A stretch of DNA of 10,232 nucleotides from Bacteroidota bacterium. Lineage in GTDB: Bacteria > Bacteroidota > Bacteroidia > Chitinophagales > LD1. The stretch lies in assembly GCA_018267355.1 (NCBI GenBank), contig JAFDYP010000328.1, forward strand, positions 1 through 10,232, written 5' to 3'. Under the pieces are notes generated by a model. That model ran no database searches and was not told where the DNA came from. It was given only the letters and a program-made list of their open reading frames with translations. This document shows positions 7,052-10,232 of the stretch, piece by piece. The number at the start of each line of letters is the position of its first letter. The first letter of the stretch is position 1. Both the position numbers and the translations under genes were made by a program.

Positions 7052-10000
7052 TTACCTAACGATACCGATCCTGCCAGACAGTCTTCGTGCACTGTTTTGC
7101 AGGGATACAATATAAACGCCATCTGCCAGTGCATCATCAGTGGTTAGCACAGAGCCTGTCCAGCCTTTGCGGCTCATCACGATGCGGCCGGACATATCAT
7201 AGAGCGTCACGTCTGATGGGTCAGTGATATTATCAGAGAAGTGTACTGCGCCTGCATAATAGCTCATAGTGAGTTGTTTCCCATTTACGTCAGGCAGCCC
7301 CAGTGCATACTGTACTACTGAGACAGAGATCATTTGCCCCTCCGTCTTGTACAGATAGGCATTTGAGTCGCAATAGGAAGACTGGCAGCCGTTCTGGTCG
7401 GTCACTGCTACACAGATGGTGTAGTAGCCTGCACTATCATAGGTATGTGTAGGAGTAGCTCCCAGGCTATCGATACCGCTATTATCTCCCCATGTCCAAT
7501 GATAGAATAGATTAGGACCTACGCACTGGTTCACTATAGTCCAAGAATGCGCAGTACCCGGATTTTGCACCAGGCTGAATGCTGCTGTAGGCAGTGGATT
7601 GACAGTCACAGTCACTGGTGTAGCTACTACAGAGTTTCCATTTTGAGTGACAGTCACGGTATATGTGCCGGATGCATAGACGACAGTATTGGAACTGGTA
7701 TAGCCATTTGACCAGTGGTAGCTGTAGGCCGTATCATAGTTGGCAGTGAGTATCACAGAGCCGCCATCGCAGAATGTAGTAGGCCCGGAGGCAGTGATGG
7801 AAGCTGTCAGCGATGAATTACTGCACGAGCTATTGTCAGGCACATAGAGGCTCACACTGTCAGATGGATTGATCGTAGTACAGGCGTAAGATGGGCACGA
7901 GATACGTACGTGGTACCTCAGACCGGCGAGTGCCTCCAAATCCATCGCTACGAAGTTGCCTATACTGGTATTGACGTCTGCTACGATCCTCAGCTTGTAG
8001 CTGCCGGCAGGGGCTGTAGGTGTCCCCGAGATGAGTATCACGCCATCTTCACCAGTAGTGAAAGTGTTGTTCGCTTTGTTAGTGCTCCAGCAGAGACCTG
8101 CGGGGAGGTAGATAGAGTCAAACTTGATAGAGTTGACCGTAGCTACAGAGAAGGTCGTAAAGTTCTTGAAGTAGATCGTATCAGATCCTGCAGTGCCACG
8201 CTGCAGACATGGCAGAGCGGTATCCATAGGAGCGAGACCCGGCACGGCGGCTACTTGCGGTGCGATGCCATTAGTAGCTGCATTACAGTTTATAAAGTAA
8301 GATAGATTAGAGTAGTCGATGTTACCGCAGTTATTGCTGGTCACAGTCACAGCGTCGCTGGCAGTACTGCTGCCATAGGTCACAGTCACGCTGTAGGTGC
8401 CTGCTGTGGTCACTGTGATGCTCTGGGTGGTCTGGCCCGTACTCCACGCATACAGATACCCCGCATGAGATGGAGCCGAGAGTACCTGAGAGCTACCGCT
8501 GCATATATTGACAGTACCCGATGGAGAGATAGCAGCGCTGGCCACGCAGCTGCTGGTCAGGGTCACCTGTACCGGAGAAGATGTAGCAGTATTGCCTCCA
8601 TTGCTCACCGTGACAGTATAGCTACCTGCGACACCTACGGTGATAGACCTTGTAGTAGCTCCTGTAGACCATGCGTAGGTGTAGCCAGCGCCATAGTTGG
8701 CTGTGAGGGTCACTGAGTCTCCGCTACAGAGCGTAGTAGAGCCATTGGCAGAGATGGTAGCCACCAATGTGCCGCAGGCACTGGTATCAGCAGCATAGAT
8801 ATTCACAGTATCAGACTGGTCAAATACAGGGCATGCGCCATTGCTGCAGCCTATGCCTATATGGTATCTCATGTGAATGAGCTGCTCCAGATCCACCGCT
8901 GTAAAGGTGCCAATGCTGGTATTGACATCTGCTACGATCCGCAGTTTGTAGACACCCGCCGGAGTAGTGGGTATACCCTCTACCAGTATGACGCCATCCT
9001 CACCGGTTGTGAAGGTATTGTTAGCCTTGTTGGTACTCCAGCAAAGGCCGGCGGGGAGGAAAATGGAATCGATCTTGAGAGAGTTGACAGTAGCTACTGA
9101 GAAGGTAGTATAATTCTTGAAGTAGATAGTATCAGAGTGGCGGCCACTGGCTGACATGCATGGCAGCAGGCTATCAGGCGGCGATAAGCCCGGGACGGTG
9201 CTTACATGCGGAGTGACATTATTGGTAGCTGCATTGCAGGTACCGAAAAGACTTGCATCCCAATAGCCATTGCCGGTACCGCAATTATTGCTGGTCACTG
9301 ACACAGCGCTGGTGGCGGTATTGACTCCGTCAGACACCGTCACGCTATAGGTGGCCGCTGTGGTCACCGTGATGCTACGCGTGGTCTGTCCATTGCTCCA
9401 TAGATAGGTATAGTTGGCATGAGATGGCGCTGTGAGCGTACCGGATGTACCCGGGCAGATATTGATCGGGCCAGCAGGAGAGATGGTAGCGTCTACCGGG
9501 CAGCTGGTACTCACCGTCACCTGTACCGGAGAGGATGTGGCACTGCTGCCATTATAACTCACTGTCACTGCATAACTGCCTGCACTAGCCACTATGATAG
9601 AGCGTGTAGTAGCTCCTGTAGACCAGAGGTAGCTGTACCCTAGCCCGTAGTTGGCAGTGAGCGTCACTGAGTCTCCTGAGCAAAGGGTGGTGGATCTGCT
9701 AGCGGTGATAGATGCCGAGAGCACAGCATTGCAACTGCTCGTGTCTGAAGCGAATACGCTGATGGTGTCTGCCTGATCTATAGTGGGACAGTTACCATTG
9801 ATGCACCCTATGCGTGCATGGTAGCGCATAAAAGCCAGCGGCTCCAGGTCCACAGCTGCGAAGGCACCAATGGAGGTATTGAGGTCTACTATTATTTTCA
9901 ATTTGTAGCTACCAGGAGCTACAGTAGGCGTACCAGATATGATGATCACACCATCTTCGCCTCCGGCAAAAGTATTGTTCGCCTTATTGGTACTCCAGCA

Positions 10001-10231
10001 GAGACCAGCAGGCAGGTAGATAGAGTCAAACTTCAAAGAATTGACAGTAGCAATGGAGAAAGTGGTAAAGTTCTTGAAATAGATGGTATCAGAATGTCTG
10101 CCACCGGCACTCAGGCATGGCAGCAGGCTATCTGGCGGAGAGAACCCCGGTACGCTACCCACTATAGGTGCAGCACCATTACTCGCCGTATTGCAGGAGA
10201 CAAAGTAAGAAGAGTTATAATAAAGAGAGTT
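7052..10231 (-). CDS. Giant repetitive T9SS-secreted surface protein, 5' truncated
   Basis: The frame stays open to the right edge, so the N-terminus and any signal peptide lie outside; 1059 residues are visible. An in-frame GTG at 10160-10162 is not a credible start: it sits inside a repeat whose upstream part (CNTASNGAAPIVGSVPG) matches the other copies. From the N-terminal side there are two full units of 319 and 317 residues, each a beta-rich domain with invariant GLCWSTNKANNTF followed by two Ig-like domains (CSGDSVTLTANYG, YLWSTGATTRSI, YTVTVS). A third unit has the first domain and one Ig-like domain. Next is a PKD domain (about 7355-7590; WTWGDNSG, PTHTYDSAGYYTICV). The last ~80 residues (about 7052-7290) form a T9SS type-A-like sorting tail, with VTLYDMSGRIVMS, ADGVYIVSLQN and the terminal GIVR. 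The tail implies export by T9SS and attachment to or release from the cell surface. No catalytic domain is seen; an adhesin or matrix role is inferred. A distal catalytic part beyond the window cannot be excluded. Confidence 0.9.
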   Translation of the reverse strand, partial: NSLYYNSSYFVSCNTASNGAAPIVGSVPGFSPPDSLLPCLSAGGRHSDTIYFKNFTTFSIATVNSLKFDSIYLPAGLCWSTNKANNTFAGGEDGVIIISGTPTVAPGSYKLKIIVDLNTSIGAFAAVDLEPLAFMRYHARIGCINGNCPTIDQADTISVFASDTSSCNAVLSASITASRSTTLCSGDSVTLTANYGLGYSYLWSTGATTRSIIVASAGSYAVTVSYNGSSATSSPVQVTVSTSCPVDATISPAGPINICPGTSGTLTAPSHANYTYLWSNGQTTRSITVTTAATYSVTVSDGVNTATSAVSVTSNNCGTGNGYWDASLFGTCNAATNNVTPHVSTVPGLSPPDSLLPCMSASGRHSDTIYFKNYTTFSVATVNSLKIDSIFLPAGLCWSTNKANNTFTTGEDGVILVEGIPTTPAGVYKLRIVADVNTSIGTFTAVDLEQLIHMRYHIGIGCSNGACPVFDQSDTVNIYAADTSACGTLVATISANGSTTLCSGDSVTLTANYGAGYTYAWSTGATTRSITVGVAGSYTVTVSNGGNTATSSPVQVTLTSSCVASAAISPSGTVNICSGSSQVLSAPSHAGYLYAWSTGQTTQSITVTTAGTYSVTVTYGSSTASDAVTVTSNNCGNIDYSNLSYFINCNAATNGIAPQVAAVPGLAPMDTALPCLQRGTAGSDTIYFKNFTTFSVATVNSIKFDSIYLPAGLCWSTNKANNTFTTGEDGVILISGTPTAPAGSYKLRIVADVNTSIGNFVAMDLEALAGLRYHVRISCPSYACTTINPSDSVSLYVPDNSSCSNSSLTASITASGPTTFCDGGSVILTANYDTAYSYHWSNGYTSSNTVVYASGTYTVTVTQNGNSVVATPVTVTVNPLPTAAFSLVQNPGTAHSWTIVNQCVGPNLFYHWTWGDNSGIDSLGATPTHTYDSAGYYTICVAVTDQNGCQSSYCDSNAYLYKTEGQMISVSVVQYALGLPDVNGKQLTMSYYAGAVHFSDNITDPSDVTLYDMSGRIVMSRKGWTGSVLTTDDALADGVYIVSLQNSARRLSGRIGIVR
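7591..8287 (-). repeat. Partial coding repeat unit C (about 697 bp)
   Basis: It begins at the Cys codon 8285-8287, keeps the GLCWSTN domain (its conserved site lies 951 bp from that of unit B) and one divergent Ig-like domain with TTFCDGGSVILTANY, then switches to a PKD domain where units A and B have their second Ig-like domain. The end coordinate is approximate. Confidence 0.75.
8288..9238 (-). repeat. Long coding repeat unit B (951 bp)
   Basis: The unit runs from the Cys codon of CNAATNN (9236-9238) to just before the Cys codon of CNAATNG in unit C. It has the same domain order as unit A and is six bases shorter, consistent with in-frame length change. Confidence 0.85.
9239..10195 (-). 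repeat. Long coding repeat unit A (957 bp)
   Basis: The unit runs from the Cys codon of CNTASNG (10193-10195) to just before the same Cys codon of unit B. It encodes the GLCWSTN domain and two Ig-like domains. It is the first unit fully in view; whether more copies lie beyond the right edge is unknown. Confidence 0.85.
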
Positions 10232-10232
10232 C

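Noticed and set aside
7910..9643. Plus-strand open frames recurring in the repeat region
   Set aside because: They recur because the minus-strand repeat recurs at ~950-bp spacing. The products are Arg/Cys/Ser-rich with no family resemblance.
10160..10162. GTG start codon for the repeat protein
   Set aside because: The frame continues to the window edge, and the residues before this GTG align with the same part of units B and C, so it is an internal valine.
8288..10195. Repeat region as a CRISPR array or mobile element
   Set aside because: The unit is ~950 bp, keeps an open reading frame throughout, and has no short direct repeats with spacers, inverted ends or transposase.

Overview
The window looks like an ordinary chromosomal stretch from a member of the Bacteroidota. 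The evidence is a giant secreted protein ending in a type IX secretion (T9SS) C-terminal sorting domain, an OmpA/PD40/TPR envelope protein with the architecture of PorE (a T9SS-associated peptidoglycan-binding protein), promoter-like elements of the Bacteroidota TAnnTTTG type, and leaders without a clear Shine-Dalgarno sequence. The content resembles Chitinophagia-like lineages (PKD and Ig-like modules, CBS-type ClC), but that rank is only a guess. Base composition is mid-GC, and isoleucine is coded almost only by ATC and ATA.

Layout: (1) bases 2-2332 (+), the 3' part of a PorE-like TPR / beta-propeller / carboxypeptidase-regulatory-like / OmpA protein, cut by the left edge and followed by a strong intrinsic terminator. 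(2) 2434-3867 (+), a complete pyruvate kinase with the residue set of potassium-independent enzymes. (3) 3966-5855 (+), a ClC-family anion transport protein with two CBS domains, probable TTG start, gating glutamate kept and internal proton glutamate replaced by leucine. (4) 5926-6981 (+), a complete M42-family dinuclear metallo-aminopeptidase. (5) A 19-bp hairpin with A/T tracts on both sides, serving as a probable shared terminator. (6) 7052-10231 (-), the C-terminal 1059 residues of a large repetitive secreted protein made of ~950-bp units, a PKD domain and a T9SS type-A-like tail, cut by the right edge.

The four plus-strand genes seem to be separately transcribed neighbours rather than one pathway: terminators or candidate promoters lie between several of them. 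The one functional link is between the ends: the PorE-like protein belongs to the envelope machinery (T9SS) that would export the giant repeat protein. I found no tRNA, rRNA, CRISPR array, insertion sequence, phage gene or defence system, and no intergenic gap exceeds about 102 bases. No new system is evident; the most useful observations concern residue-level predictions for pyruvate kinase and ClC, the extra C-terminal module of the PorE-like protein, and the mosaic relationships among the long repeats.
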